Assembly: GCF_011764565.1 (NCBI RefSeq)
Contig: NZ_AP022871.1
Span: 3,968,320-4,032,319, forward strand
Length of the DNA stretch: 64,000 nucleotides
Direction of reading: 5' to 3'
From: Phytohabitans suffuscus
GTDB taxonomy: Bacteria; Actinomycetota; Actinomycetes; Mycobacteriales; Micromonosporaceae
Numbering within the stretch: position 1 is the stretch's first letter; each line of letters opens with the position of its first letter. The notes beneath the pieces were generated by a model that was not told where the DNA came from, made no database searches, and saw nothing but the letters and a program-made list of their open reading frames with translations. This document shows positions 8,406 to 17,348 of this stretch, piece by piece. Position numbers and translations under genes: made by a program.

Positions 8406-9743
8406 GTGACGACTCTCGTACGGGAACCGGTGACCCGGGCACCCGCCGCCGCACCCGCGGCCCGGTTGCGCCGGCGGTCGGCAGGACGATTTCGGGGCAC
8501 ACCGGGCCGGCTGACGCTCGCCACGGTCGCGCTCGTCGTCCTGGGCCTGGCCACGGGCGTCGCCGGCGCCGTGGGGGTACGGCAGCGGGCCGACCTCGTC
8601 GACGGCGCGGTAGCGCGCAGCGGTGAGCTGACGGTCGCGGCCCAGCGGCTCTACCGCGCGCTCTCCGACGCCGACGCGACCGCCGCGAGCGCGTTCCTGA
8701 CCGGTGGTGTGGAGCCGGTGGCGCTGCGCGAGCGCTACCAGGCCGACATCGCCGCCGCGGCCGCCGCGCTCGCGGTCGTCTCCGGCGGTGGGGCGGGCGA
8801 CGGCCGGGGTGCCAACGCGGTCGCCCGGATCGCCGCGCAGCTCCCCGTCTACACCGGCCTCGTGGAGACCGCCCGGGTCTACAACCGCCAGGGCGTGCCG
8901 GTCGGCGGCGCCTACCTGCGCGAGGCGTCCGGCGTGATGCGCGAGCGGCTGCTGCCGGCCGCGCAGGAGCTGTACGAGGCGGTCTCCGGCGAGCTCGACG
9001 AGGCGCGCGGCGACGCCGGCGCGTTCCCGTGGTTCGCGGTGGCGCTCGGCGTGCTGACGCTCGCCGCGCTCGTGGTCGTCCAGCGTTACCTGACCCGCCG
9101 CACCAACCGGGTGTTCAACATCGGCCTCGTCGTCGCGACCGTCGCCGCCGTGACCGCCATGCTGTGGCTCGGCGTGTCCGCGCTGGTGACCGCCGGCCGG
9201 CTGGAGGCCAGCCACGACCGGGGCTCGGAAGAGGTCGCCCGGCTGGCCGAAGCCCGGATCGCCGCCCTGCAGGCCCGCGCCGACGAGTCGCTGACCCTCG
9301 TCGCCCGCGGCAACGGCCAGGCGTTCGAAGACGACTACGCCAAGATGATGGACCGGCTGGCCGGCGAAAACCGCGATGGCGGCCTGCTGGTACCGGGCGA
9401 CGCCGACGAGACCACCCGAGCGGCCCTGGCCGCCGCGCTGACCGAGGCGCGCAACTGGGACTCGGCACACCAGCAGGTGCGGCAGCTCGACAACGACGGC
9501 CAGTACGCGGAGGCGGTGACCGCATCGGTGGGCAGCGAGCAGACCAGCACCGCCACCATCGCCAACCGGCTCGACGAGCAGCTCGCCGGGGCGATCGACC
9601 ACAACAGCGAAAACTTCCGGCAGGAGGTGCGCGGGGCGGCCGGCTCGCTGGCCGGCGCCGATATCGGGGTCGGGTTGCTCGCCGCGTTGCTCGTGGTCGG
9701 CGCGGCGGCCGGCATCCAGCGGCGTCTGGCGGAGTACCGATGA
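8406..9743 (+). CDS. glnX: GlnX-like four-helix membrane sensor protein
   Basis: This 445-residue integral membrane protein matches GlnX in membrane layout and gene order. In Mycobacterium, GlnX passes an amino-acid signal from the binding protein GlnH to the kinase PknG. Hydrophobic segments lie near residues 37-57, 207-228, 236-261 and 420-438. They leave two external helical domains of about 150 residues each, rich in Ala, Glu and Arg, as in chemoreceptor-type sensors. The second domain opens with LEASHDRGSEEVARLAEARI. The start is taken as GTG 8406, five bases after a GAGGTGG site; GTG 8397 is an alternative. The stop overlaps the ATG of the GlnH-like gene (ATGA). The order glnX, glnH, pknG supports the name more than the sequence does. 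Confidence 0.75.
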   Translation: MTTLVREPVTRAPAAAPAARLRRRSAGRFRGTPGRLTLATVALVVLGLATGVAGAVGVRQRADLVDGAVARSGELTVAAQRLYRALSDADATAASAFLTGGVEPVALRERYQADIAAAAAALAVVSGGGAGDGRGANAVARIAAQLPVYTGLVETARVYNRQGVPVGGAYLREASGVMRERLLPAAQELYEAVSGELDEARGDAGAFPWFAVALGVLTLAALVVVQRYLTRRTNRVFNIGLVVATVAAVTAMLWLGVSALVTAGRLEASHDRGSEEVARLAEARIAALQARADESLTLVARGNGQAFEDDYAKMMDRLAGENRDGGLLVPGDADETTRAALAAALTEARNWDSAHQQVRQLDNDGQYAEAVTASVGSEQTSTATIANRLDEQLAGAIDHNSENFRQEVRGAAGSLAGADIGVGLLAALLVVGAAAGIQRRLAEYR

Positions 9744-10714
9744 GGGCCCGTACCGCCGCCGTGGCCCTGCTGTCCGCTCTCGTGCTCGCCGGCTGCGGCA
9801 GCTCGACCACCCCGCCGCCCGGTCCCGACCCGGCCGAGCCGGCGCGCCCGGTGGGCGTGCAGGACCCGGCGGTGCTGCCCACGGGCAGCGCGGCGCCGGC
9901 CGGCTCGTGCAACGCGCGCGCCAGCTACCGCCCGACCGGCGCGCTGCCCGCCCCCGGCCAGATGCCGTCCGGCTCGGCGATGGCGCGCATCCAGCGGGCC
10001 GGCCGCCTGGTCGTCGGCGTCGACCAGAACAACTTCCGCTTCGGCTACCGCGACCCCAAGACCGGCAACCTGGTCGGCTTCGAGATCGACCTGGCTCGCG
10101 AGCTGGCCAGGGCGATCTTCGGCAGCCCCGACAAGGTGCTCTTCCGGGCCATCACCACGGCCGACCGGGAGGACGCGATCCGGGAGGGGCGGGTCGACAT
10201 CGTCATCCGCAGCATGACGATGAACTGCGACCGGTGGGAGCGGGTCAACTTCTCCACCGAGTACTTCTCGGCCGGGCAGGCCATCATGGTGGCCCGCGAC
10301 TCGCCGATCACCGGAATCAAGGACCTCGCCGGCAAGAAGGTCTGCGCGGCCACCGGCAGCACCTCGATCCGCAACATCGCCGCCAAGGCGCCCGACGCCC
10401 GGCCGGTCTCGGCCAGCGACGCGCTCGACTGCCTCGTGCTGCTCCAGCAGCTCCAGGTCGACGCGGTCTCGACCGACGACGCGATCCTGGCCGGCTTCGC
10501 CGAGCAGGACAGGGGCACCAAGATCCTGCCGGAGCGGTTCACCGAGGAGCCGTACGGCATGGCGATGAAGAAGGAGTCCGTCGACCTAGCGCGGTTCGTC
10601 AACGGCGTGCTGGAGCGGCTGCGCACCGACGGCACCTGGACCCGCCTCTACAAGGCGTGGCTCTCCTCGCTCGGCCCCACCCCACAGCCACCCGCGCCGC
10701 AGTACCGGGACTGA
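9740..10714 (+). CDS. glnH: GlnH-like amino-acid-binding lipoprotein
   Basis: This is a 324-residue extracellular solute-binding protein of family 3, expected to bind Glu, Gln, Asp or Asn. The N-terminus is a lipoprotein signal with lipobox LVLAGCGS (Cys about 19), followed by a Pro-rich spacer to about residue 85. The binding domain starts with RLVVGVDQNNFRFGY. It continues with GFEIDLARELA, the ligand-contact stretch DIVIRSMTMN, TEYFSAGQAIMV and the hinge-side DLAGKKVCAATGSTS. It has no ABC permease or ATPase beside it and instead sits between a GlnX-like protein and a PknG-like kinase. It is therefore more likely a sensor than a transporter component. The start is ATG 9740 in an ATGA overlap. 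Confidence 0.82.
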   Translation: MRARTAAVALLSALVLAGCGSSTTPPPGPDPAEPARPVGVQDPAVLPTGSAAPAGSCNARASYRPTGALPAPGQMPSGSAMARIQRAGRLVVGVDQNNFRFGYRDPKTGNLVGFEIDLARELARAIFGSPDKVLFRAITTADREDAIREGRVDIVIRSMTMNCDRWERVNFSTEYFSAGQAIMVARDSPITGIKDLAGKKVCAATGSTSIRNIAAKAPDARPVSASDALDCLVLLQQLQVDAVSTDDAILAGFAEQDRGTKILPERFTEEPYGMAMKKESVDLARFVNGVLERLRTDGTWTRLYKAWLSSLGPTPQPPAPQYRD

Positions 10715-10716
10715 CC

Positions 10717-11922
10717 GTGTCGACTCCGCCGCCGATGAGCCGCGACGAGGTCGATCGGGCCATCGTCGGGCTCGTCGCGGCGTACGACCGGATCTCCGCC
10801 GCGATGTTCGAGATGGACGCGCACCCCGCGCTCGTACTGCTGCGCGGCGGCGGCCTGCGCGGGCGCACCGCCGAGGTGGCCACCGAGGTGCTGGGTGCGG
10901 TCGAGGTGCTCTGGTCGCAGTTCGCCGCGCTGGGCGCCCAGCTCGACCGGGCCAAGACCGTGCGCGCCGAGCGTTCCCGACCCGGCGACAGCGAGCTGCG
11001 GCTGCTCACCAGCGTGCTGCGGCACCCGATCGTGGGGCTGAGCGCCTCCGGCATGGTGCTCGACAGCCTCGCCGCCGGCACGCCGGCCTCCTGGCAGACC
11101 GTGCCCGGACTCGCCGACGACCTGCAGGCGGTGGCGGCCGAGGTGGTGCACGCGCTCGGTGAGGTCGAGGCGGCCAGCGGCCGGGTCGCCAAGCTCTACG
11201 CACAGCCGGCGGCGGCACTGGCGAAGGCGAGCGCCGACGCGACGAACCTCGGCGGTGACGCCCTCAAGGGGTCCGATGTGGACGCACTCGCGGGCAAGCT
11301 CGGCGACGCCCAGGCCGAGGCGCTCCGCGACCCGATCGGCGCCAGCGGCCCGCCGCCCGCGCTGGTGTCCGAGATCGACGCGCTGGCCCAACGGATCGCC
11401 GACTTGGCGGCACTGCGTAGCGCGTACCCGGAAAGGATCCGGAGCCTGACCACCGCGGTGGACGAGGTCGCCGCGGCGGAGGCGGAGGCGCGCGAGGTCT
11501 ACGACCTTGCCGCGACCAAGATTGCCAACACCGGCCTGCCGCCGGCGCCCGACGCGGTGGGTGGGCTGCGCGCGCACCTCGCGCAGCTCGGGCAGTTGCA
11601 GCGCGAGGGGCGGTGGCTCCGCCTCGCCGACGAGCTGTCCAATGTGGAAGGCTCGGTGGCGCGGGCGAAGGAGCGGGCGGCCCACCTCCACGAGGCGGCG
11701 GCCGGGCTGCTGGAGCGCCGCACCGAGCTGCGCGGGCGGCTCGACGCCTACCGCGCGCGGGCCGGCCGGATGGGGCTGGTCGAGCACGAGGAGCTGTCCG
11801 CCCGGCACCGCACCGCCCAGGACCTGCTCTACACCAGCCCGTGCGACCTGCCGGCGGCCACCCGCGCCGTGGTCGCCTACCAGCGTTACCTCAACCAGCT
11901 CACGGAGAGGGGCAACCCATGA
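10717..11922 (+). CDS. Helical protein of the PknG operon, function unknown
   Basis: This 401-residue protein has no signal peptide and no membrane segment. It is almost wholly alpha-helical, with long Ala/Glu/Arg/Leu stretches that look like coiled coils, for example EVAAAEAEAREVYDLAA and REGRWLRLADELSNVEGSVA. I recognise no enzyme motif. The start is GTG 10717, two bases after the glnH stop, and the stop overlaps the kinase ATG (ATGA), so it is translated with both. Its place between the sensor and the kinase suggests an adaptor that links membrane events to PknG or to the FHA and VWA proteins. That role is inferred from position only. Confidence 0.7.
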   Translation: MSTPPPMSRDEVDRAIVGLVAAYDRISAAMFEMDAHPALVLLRGGGLRGRTAEVATEVLGAVEVLWSQFAALGAQLDRAKTVRAERSRPGDSELRLLTSVLRHPIVGLSASGMVLDSLAAGTPASWQTVPGLADDLQAVAAEVVHALGEVEAASGRVAKLYAQPAAALAKASADATNLGGDALKGSDVDALAGKLGDAQAEALRDPIGASGPPPALVSEIDALAQRIADLAALRSAYPERIRSLTTAVDEVAAAEAEAREVYDLAATKIANTGLPPAPDAVGGLRAHLAQLGQLQREGRWLRLADELSNVEGSVARAKERAAHLHEAAAGLLERRTELRGRLDAYRARAGRMGLVEHEELSARHRTAQDLLYTSPCDLPAATRAVVAYQRYLNQLTERGNP

Positions 11923-14186
11923 GGTGTGTCCGGCCCGGTTGCTCCGGTACGTACGGCGCCGAGGGCTACTGCGACGAGTGCGGGCGCCGCGCGCCGGCCG
12001 GTGCGGTGCCGGCGCAGCCCAAGCCGGCGTCGTCCGCGGCGCCGGTGAGCGTCGCGACGACACCCGGCTCGGTGCCGACCGTCACCGGCAGGGGCTCGAC
12101 GCGCGGTTCGAGCCGCAGCCGCGGATCGTCGCGGGGTGGGCTGGGCGCCGGACTCATCGAGCTGCCCCGCGTACCGCTGCGCGACCCGGCCACCGCGGTC
12201 ATGCGCGACCCCAAGGTCTCCGAGTCGCGCCGCTTCTGCAGCAAGTGCGAGGAGCCGGTCGGCCGCGGCCGCGACGGCAATCCCGGCCGGAGCGAGGGAT
12301 TCTGTCCCAACTGCGGCACGCCGTTCTCGTTTCTGCCCCGCCTGGCACAGGGCGACCTCATCAACGACCGGTACGAGGTGCTCGGCGCGCTCGCCTACGG
12401 CGGGCTCGGCTGGATCTACCTCGCCCGCGACCGCAACGTCAGCGACTCGGTCAGCGACCGCTGGGTCGTCCTCAAAGGACTGATCAACACCGCCGACGAG
12501 GACGCGATGGCGGCGGCGGTGACCGAGCGGCGCTACCTGGTCGAGATCGACCACCCCAGCATCGTGAAGATCCACGACTTCGTGCAGCACCCGGACCCGA
12601 AGACCGGCGTGCCGGTCGGTTACATCGTCATGGAGTACGTGGGCGGCCAGTCCCTGCGCGACATCCTGATGGCCCGCCGCGCAGACGGGCAGCGGGTGCT
12701 GCCGCTCGCCGAGGTCCTGGCGTATGCCGCCGAGGTGCTCCCCGCCATGGGCTACCTGCACGGCCGCGACCTGCTCTACTGCGACTTCAAGCCGGACAAC
12801 GTGATCCACGCCGAGGAGCAGCTCAAGCTCATCGACCTCGGGGCGGTACGCCGCGTCGACGACGACGTGAGCGCGGTCTACGGCACGCCCGGCTACCAGG
12901 CGCCCGAGGTGGCCGACGTCGGGCCTTCGGTGGCCGCCGACATCTACACGGTCGGCCGCTCGCTGGCGGTGCTGAGCTTCGAGTTCCGCGGCTTCTCCAC
13001 CACGTACGCGGGCAAGCTCCCGGACCGCGCCGAGGTGCCGCTGCTCGTGCAGGAGGAGTCGTACCACCGGCTGCTGGTCCGCTCCACCCACCGCGACCCG
13101 GCCCGGCGCTTCCAGTCCGCGTCCGACATGAGCGAGCAGCTGCTCGGCGTGCTCCGCGAGGTGCTGTCGGCCAACGACGCCGTGCCGCGGCCGGTCGTCT
13201 CCCGGCAGTTCACGCCGGAGCGGCGGGCGTTCGGCACCGGGGCGGGCGAGGTGGGCGCCGACGCGGTCCCGGCCGACCTGCGGGCGACCGGGGTGGCCGG
13301 TGCGCTCCCGCTGCCCCAGGTCGACGTGCTCGACCCGGGCGCCGGCTTCCTCGCCACGCTCAGCAGCACCGACCCGGCCGAGCTGGTGCGCCAGCTGGAG
13401 TCGCCGCCCGTACGCAGCACCGAGGTCTCGCTCCGCCTGGTCCGCGCCCGGATCGAGGCGGGCGACCTGCCCGGGGCCGGGGCCGTACTGGACGAGGTGG
13501 CCGCCGCCGACCCGTTCGACTGGCGGGTCGACTGGTACCGGGGGATCGCCGCCATGGCCGCCGACCGGCCCGGCGACGCGCGGGTCGCGTTCGACGCCGT
13601 CTACGGCGAGCTGCCCGGCGAGCCGGCCGCCCGCCTCGCGCTCGCCGCGGCCATGGAGTGCACCGGCGACAAGGACGCCGCGCTCCAGCTGTACGACCGG
13701 GTGTGGCGGGTCGACCGGGGCTTCATCAGCGCCGCGTTCGGGCTGTCGCGCATCCTGCTCGCCGGCGGCAACCGCGGCGGGGCGCTGGCCGTGCTCGACC
13801 AGGTGCCGGACAGCTCCAGCCACCACGTGACCGCCCAGGTCGCCGCCGTACGCGCCAGCCTGCACGCGGGCGGCCCGCTCGCCCACGCCGACGACCTCCT
13901 GCGCGCCTCCAGCCGGCTGGAGCGGCTGGGGCTCGACGTGGAGCGGCAGGCGCGGCTGACCGTGGAGATGCTGGAGGCCGCGCTCGCCTGGATGACCGCG
14001 ACCAACCTGCCGCCGCACCGCCTCCCGGCCGGCGCGCGGGTGCTCGGGCACGAGCTGTCCGAGCGCGGGCTGCGGTTCGGGCTGGAGCGGGCGTACCGGA
14101 CGATGGCCCAGATCGCCCGCGACCCGGACACGAAGGTCGCGCTCGTCGACCGGGCCAACGCCGTACGACCCCGGACGCTCGTATGA
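11919..14186 (+). CDS. pknG: PknG-like serine/threonine protein kinase
   Basis: This 755-residue cytosolic kinase has the PknG domain order. A short N-terminal Cys cluster (CVRPGCSGTYGAEGYCDECG) and a Ser/Arg-rich linker come first. Next is a rubredoxin-like metal site with paired Cys in FCSKCEEPV and FCPNCG (near 105-132). The kinase domain runs about 145-410, followed by a TPR-like helical tail. The glycine loop is GALAYGGLGWIY, the ATP lysine is in VVLKGL (near 185), the catalytic loop is YCDFKPDN (near 287) and the metal-binding motif is DLG rather than DFG. The tail (about 505-750) contains Ala/Leu repeats typical of PknG. In Mycobacterium, PknG phosphorylates the FHA protein GarA to control glutamate metabolism. 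Here an FHA gene lies in the same operon. Start and stop both overlap neighbours. Confidence 0.9.
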   Translation: MRCVRPGCSGTYGAEGYCDECGRRAPAGAVPAQPKPASSAAPVSVATTPGSVPTVTGRGSTRGSSRSRGSSRGGLGAGLIELPRVPLRDPATAVMRDPKVSESRRFCSKCEEPVGRGRDGNPGRSEGFCPNCGTPFSFLPRLAQGDLINDRYEVLGALAYGGLGWIYLARDRNVSDSVSDRWVVLKGLINTADEDAMAAAVTERRYLVEIDHPSIVKIHDFVQHPDPKTGVPVGYIVMEYVGGQSLRDILMARRADGQRVLPLAEVLAYAAEVLPAMGYLHGRDLLYCDFKPDNVIHAEEQLKLIDLGAVRRVDDDVSAVYGTPGYQAPEVADVGPSVAADIYTVGRSLAVLSFEFRGFSTTYAGKLPDRAEVPLLVQEESYHRLLVRSTHRDPARRFQSASDMSEQLLGVLREVLSANDAVPRPVVSRQFTPERRAFGTGAGEVGADAVPADLRATGVAGALPLPQVDVLDPGAGFLATLSSTDPAELVRQLESPPVRSTEVSLRLVRARIEAGDLPGAGAVLDEVAAADPFDWRVDWYRGIAAMAADRPGDARVAFDAVYGELPGEPAARLALAAAMECTGDKDAALQLYDRVWRVDRGFISAAFGLSRILLAGGNRGGALAVLDQVPDSSSHHVTAQVAAVRASLHAGGPLAHADDLLRASSRLERLGLDVERQARLTVEMLEAALAWMTATNLPPHRLPAGARVLGHELSERGLRFGLERAYRTMAQIARDPDTKVALVDRANAVRPRTLV

Positions 14187-15157
14187 GGTCCTGCCCGGAG
14201 CACGGTGCGCCCAGCTCGCCGGAGCACAGGTTCTGCGAGGTGTGCGGGCGCAACCTGGTCACCGGCGAGACCGTGGTGGTGCCGACGGTCTCGCTCTCCT
14301 CCCGCGCGGGCCTGGTCTGCACCGGCTGCGGCGAGTCGGGCACCGAGCCGTACTGCGACAACTGCGGCCGCCGCCGCTCGGTGGGGCGCGACCACGCCGA
14401 GCTGGACCTGAGCGCGGTCGCCGCGGTGACCGACCGGGGCCGGCGCCGCCCGCGCAACGAAGACGCCGTGGTCATCGCCCGCTACGACGGCGGCCTGGTG
14501 TCCGTGGTCTGCGACGGGGTGTCCACCTCGACCCGCTCCGACGCGGCCTCGCACGGCGCCGCCGAGGCGGGGGTGGCCGCGATTCTCGACGCGCTCACCA
14601 CCGGCGCCGATCCGGTCGAGGCGACCTCGCTGGGCGCGCACGCCGCCGCGAAGGCCGCCCGCGCCGCCGCCGGGCCGGAAGAGAGCGACACCCCGCCCAG
14701 CTGCACGTACGTCTCCGGGATCGTCACACCGGACGCCGTGACCGTGGGCTGGATCGGCGACAGCCGCGCCTACTGGCTGGGCCCCGAGCCCGCCTGCCTC
14801 ACCATCGACGACTCGATCGCCGGCCAGCTCGCCGCCGGCCGCCCCGCACCGGACACAGTGGACCCCGACCCCTCGTCGCGGGCGCTGATCCGGTGGCTGG
14901 GCGCCGACTCCACCGACGCCGAGCCGCAGGTGGTCACGCTCGGGCCGGCGGGCGAGGGGCGCCTGCTGCTCTGCTCCGACGGCCTGTACCACTACCTGTC
15001 CGACCCCACCGAGCTCACCGCCGCCGCCACCCGCAACCAAACCAGCCCCATCGAGGTGGCCCGCCACCTCACCGCCGTGGCCCTGCAGGGCGGCGGCCAC
15101 GACAACATCGCCGTCGCCGTACTCTCCTTCCCCGCCTTAGGAGGATCCGCCGCATGA
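14183..15157 (+). CDS. PP2C-family protein phosphatase with N-terminal zinc ribbons
   Basis: This 324-residue enzyme would remove phosphate from Ser/Thr and is the natural opponent of the kinase upstream. Two zinc-ribbon-like Cys clusters come first: CPEHG with FCEVCG (residues 4-22) and CTGCG with YCDNCG (near 46-66). The PP2C domain follows, with RPRNEDAV, VVCDGVSTS, GWIGDSRAYW, LCSDGLYHYL and GGHDNIAVAVL. The acidic metal ligands in these motifs are all present, so it should be active. The ATG overlaps the kinase stop (ATGA), and the end overlaps the VWA gene. Having kinase and phosphatase under one transcript suggests a tuned on/off switch. Confidence 0.9.
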   Translation: MRSCPEHGAPSSPEHRFCEVCGRNLVTGETVVVPTVSLSSRAGLVCTGCGESGTEPYCDNCGRRRSVGRDHAELDLSAVAAVTDRGRRRPRNEDAVVIARYDGGLVSVVCDGVSTSTRSDAASHGAAEAGVAAILDALTTGADPVEATSLGAHAAAKAARAAAGPEESDTPPSCTYVSGIVTPDAVTVGWIGDSRAYWLGPEPACLTIDDSIAGQLAAGRPAPDTVDPDPSSRALIRWLGADSTDAEPQVVTLGPAGEGRLLLCSDGLYHYLSDPTELTAAATRNQTSPIEVARHLTAVALQGGGHDNIAVAVLSFPALGGSAA

Positions 15158-16449
15158 CCGCGCAGTTCACGGCCGAGGTCGACCAAAACGAGTTCCTGCC
15201 CGAGGGCGGCCGCGTCGTCGATGCGATCGTCACGGTGACCGCGCAGGGCGGCGACCTGCGCGACGCCTCGACGGTGCTGAGTGCCGCACAGGTCATCCTG
15301 GTCGACACGTCGGGCTCGATGGCGATGCCCGGCACGAAGATCGCGGAAGCCAAGAAGGCGACCGCCGTCGCGATCGACACGCTCCGCGACGGCGTGGCGT
15401 TCGCCGTGGTGGCCGGCACCGCGGGCGCCCACATGATCTACCCGGGCGACACCCGCATGGTCCCGGCCAACCCGCAGACCCGCGCCGAGGCCAAGGCCGC
15501 CGTCTCCCGCCTGCGCGCCGACGGGGGTACCGCCATCGGCCGCTGGCTCGACCTCGCCAACTACCTCTTCGCCGGCCAGCAGGCCGAGGTGAAGCACGCG
15601 ATCCTGCTGACCGACGGGCAGAACCAGCACGAGACGCCCACCGACTTCCAGCGGGTCCTCGACGCCTGCGAGGGGAAGTTCATCTGCGACAGCCGGGGCG
15701 TCGGCACCGACTGGGTGGCGACCGAGCTGCGCAAGGTCGCCTCGACCCTGCTCGGCACGGCGGACGGCCTGGAGGACCCGTCCGAGCTGCCCGCCGCGTT
15801 CCGGGCGATGACCGAGGCGGCGATGGGCAAGTCGGTCGCCGACGTCTCACTGCGCGTCTGGACCCCGGCCGGCTCGACGATCCGCTTCGTCAAGCAGGTG
15901 TTTCCGCAGGTCGAAGACCTCACCACCCGCCGCGTCGAGGTCAGCGCCCGGATCGGCGACTACCCCACGGGCGCGTGGGGCGCGGAGAGCCGCGACTACC
16001 ACATCTCCGTCGAGGTCGAGCCGGACGCGGTCGGCGAAGAGGTGCTCGCCGCCCGGTTCAGCCTGGTCAGTGGCGGGTCGGTGCTGACCGAGAAGCTCGT
16101 GCTCGCCCGCTGGACCGACGACACCGCGCTCTCCACGAAAATCAACCCGCAGGTCGCCCACTACACCGGCCAGGCCGAGCTGGCATCGGTCATCCAGGAG
16201 GGCCTCAAGGCCCGCGACGAGGGCGACGTCGAGACGGCGACGGCCAAGCTGGGCCGCGCGGTGCAGCTCGCCAACGAGTCCGGCCACGAGGGTACGGCCA
16301 AGCTGCTCGCCCGCGTGGTGGACGTGGTCGACGCACCGACCGGCACCGTACGCCTCAAGCGGCAGGTCGCCGGCGTCGACGCCGAGCTGACCAACGTCCG
16401 CAGCACCAAGACGGTCCGCGTGAAGAAGAAGCAGCCGGAGGAGGGCTGA
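15154..16449 (+). CDS. VWA-domain protein of the PknG operon
   Basis: This 431-residue cytosolic protein contains a von Willebrand factor type A domain (about 45-230). The metal-ion-dependent adhesion site is complete: DTSGS near residue 51, a Thr in the GGTAIG turn, and LLTDGQN. Beta-rich and helical regions follow, ending in a Lys-rich tail (KTVRVKKKQPEEG). VWA proteins of this layout often act as scaffolds next to kinases, PP2C phosphatases and FHA proteins in bacterial stress modules. A good AGGAGG lies eight bases before the ATG, which overlaps the phosphatase stop. The stop overlaps the next ATG by one base. Its partner or target is not known. Confidence 0.85.
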   Translation: MTAQFTAEVDQNEFLPEGGRVVDAIVTVTAQGGDLRDASTVLSAAQVILVDTSGSMAMPGTKIAEAKKATAVAIDTLRDGVAFAVVAGTAGAHMIYPGDTRMVPANPQTRAEAKAAVSRLRADGGTAIGRWLDLANYLFAGQQAEVKHAILLTDGQNQHETPTDFQRVLDACEGKFICDSRGVGTDWVATELRKVASTLLGTADGLEDPSELPAAFRAMTEAAMGKSVADVSLRVWTPAGSTIRFVKQVFPQVEDLTTRRVEVSARIGDYPTGAWGAESRDYHISVEVEPDAVGEEVLAARFSLVSGGSVLTEKLVLARWTDDTALSTKINPQVAHYTGQAELASVIQEGLKARDEGDVETATAKLGRAVQLANESGHEGTAKLLARVVDVVDAPTGTVRLKRQVAGVDAELTNVRSTKTVRVKKKQPEEG

Positions 16450-17308
16450 TGGCCACATGCCCCAAGGGCCACGAGTCGGCGACCCTCGACTACTGCGAGG
16501 TGTGCGGCACCCGGATAGGTGGCGCGTCCTCCGCCGCTCCGGCCCCCACTCCCGCTGCCCCGCCATCTTCGCCATCTTCGCCATCTTCGCCGTCCTCGCC
16601 GTCCTCGTCGTCGTCCTCCTCCTCCTCGTCCTCGTCGTCGGGCTCGGGCGAGGTCTGCCCGGTGTGCGGGACGCCCAAGACCGGGCGCTTCTGCGAGGAG
16701 GACGGCTACGACTTCCTGCTCGCCCCGCCGGTGTCCGCGGTGGCCGGTCCCACCGGTCCCGCCGTCCCTGCCGCCCCTGTCTCGGCACCGCCGGCCACTT
16801 CCCCCGGTCCGGCCGTCACGCCTCCCGGTCCCGCTGCCACTTCCCCGGTCTCGCGGGCGCTTCTCCTGGTCCCGCGGGCGCTTCTCCCGGTCTCGCGGGT
16901 GCGGCGGCGTGGGCGGTCGTCGTGCGTGCGGACGCGGCGTACTTCGAGGTGGTCAAGGCCATGGGTGGCGAGGACGCCGGCTCGCTGGCGATGCCCCGCT
17001 TCGTGGCCGAGCGCCGCTTCGCCCTGACCGGCCAGCAGATGGTGATCGGCCGGCGCAGCCGCTCCCGTGGCGTCAACCCGGACATCGACCTGGTCGGCCC
17101 ACCCGAAGACCCGGGCGTCTCGCACGTGCACGCGCTGCTGGTGCCGCAGGAAGGCGGGTGGGCGGTGGTCGACATGGAGTCGGCGAACGGTACGTACCTC
17201 AACGACCCCAACTCCAACCCGCTCGACCCCCACGTGCCGGTCGCACTCAAGGATGGCGACGTGGTCTACGTCGGCGCCTGGACCGCACTGACCATCCAGT
17301 CCACCTGA
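16449..17308 (+). pseudogene. Zinc-ribbon / FHA-domain protein, split by one-base frameshift
   Basis: This is the phospho-threonine reader of the operon, about 286 residues when restored. The ATG at 16449 opens a frame with two zinc-ribbon-like clusters, CPKGH with YCEVCG and CPVCG with FCEEDG, separated by a Ser/Pro tract. It then reads a Pro/Ala linker. The FHA domain is in the frame two bases over: MVIGRRSR, the phosphopeptide-binding GVSHVHALL (SxxH) and SANGTYLN are all present. Adding one C in the CCCC run near 16847-16850 joins them as ATSPGLAGASPGPAG. I think this is a consensus error, not decay. FHA proteins such as GarA/OdhI are PknG substrates in Mycobacterium and Corynebacterium, which makes this a candidate substrate of the kinase here. 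Confidence 0.8.
16561..16640 (+). repeat. Simple-sequence tract encoding a Ser/Pro linker
   Basis: Three copies of CGCCATCTT and two of CGCCGTCCT are followed by runs of TCG and TCC codons. In frame they encode repeated SSP units and then about a dozen serines between the two zinc ribbons of the FHA protein. The units are multiples of three, so slippage would change linker length without breaking the frame. Confidence 0.8.
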
Positions 17309-17313
17309 CCGCT

Positions 17314-17329
17314 GCCTCCGCCCGGAGGC
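17314..17329. terminator. Hairpin after the PknG operon
   Basis: GCCTCC (17314-17319) and GGAGGC (17324-17329) form a tight 6-bp stem with a GCCC loop. It follows the FHA stop by six bases and lies between convergent genes. There is no T-tract. Confidence 0.5.
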
Positions 17330-17348
17330 GGCGGCAGGCCGCGTCGTG

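Noticed and set aside
11507..15157. Open frame of 1216 codons covering the kinase and phosphatase genes
   Set aside because: Only the part from 14183 is a real protein (PP2C). The rest is a shadow of the kinase gene.
16457..16850. Hydrophobic stretch (Ala-Ile-Phe-Ala repeats) suggesting a membrane segment before the FHA domain
   Set aside because: It is the wrong-frame reading of the Ser/Pro repeat. The correct frame up to about 16848 encodes zinc ribbons and a Ser/Pro linker.
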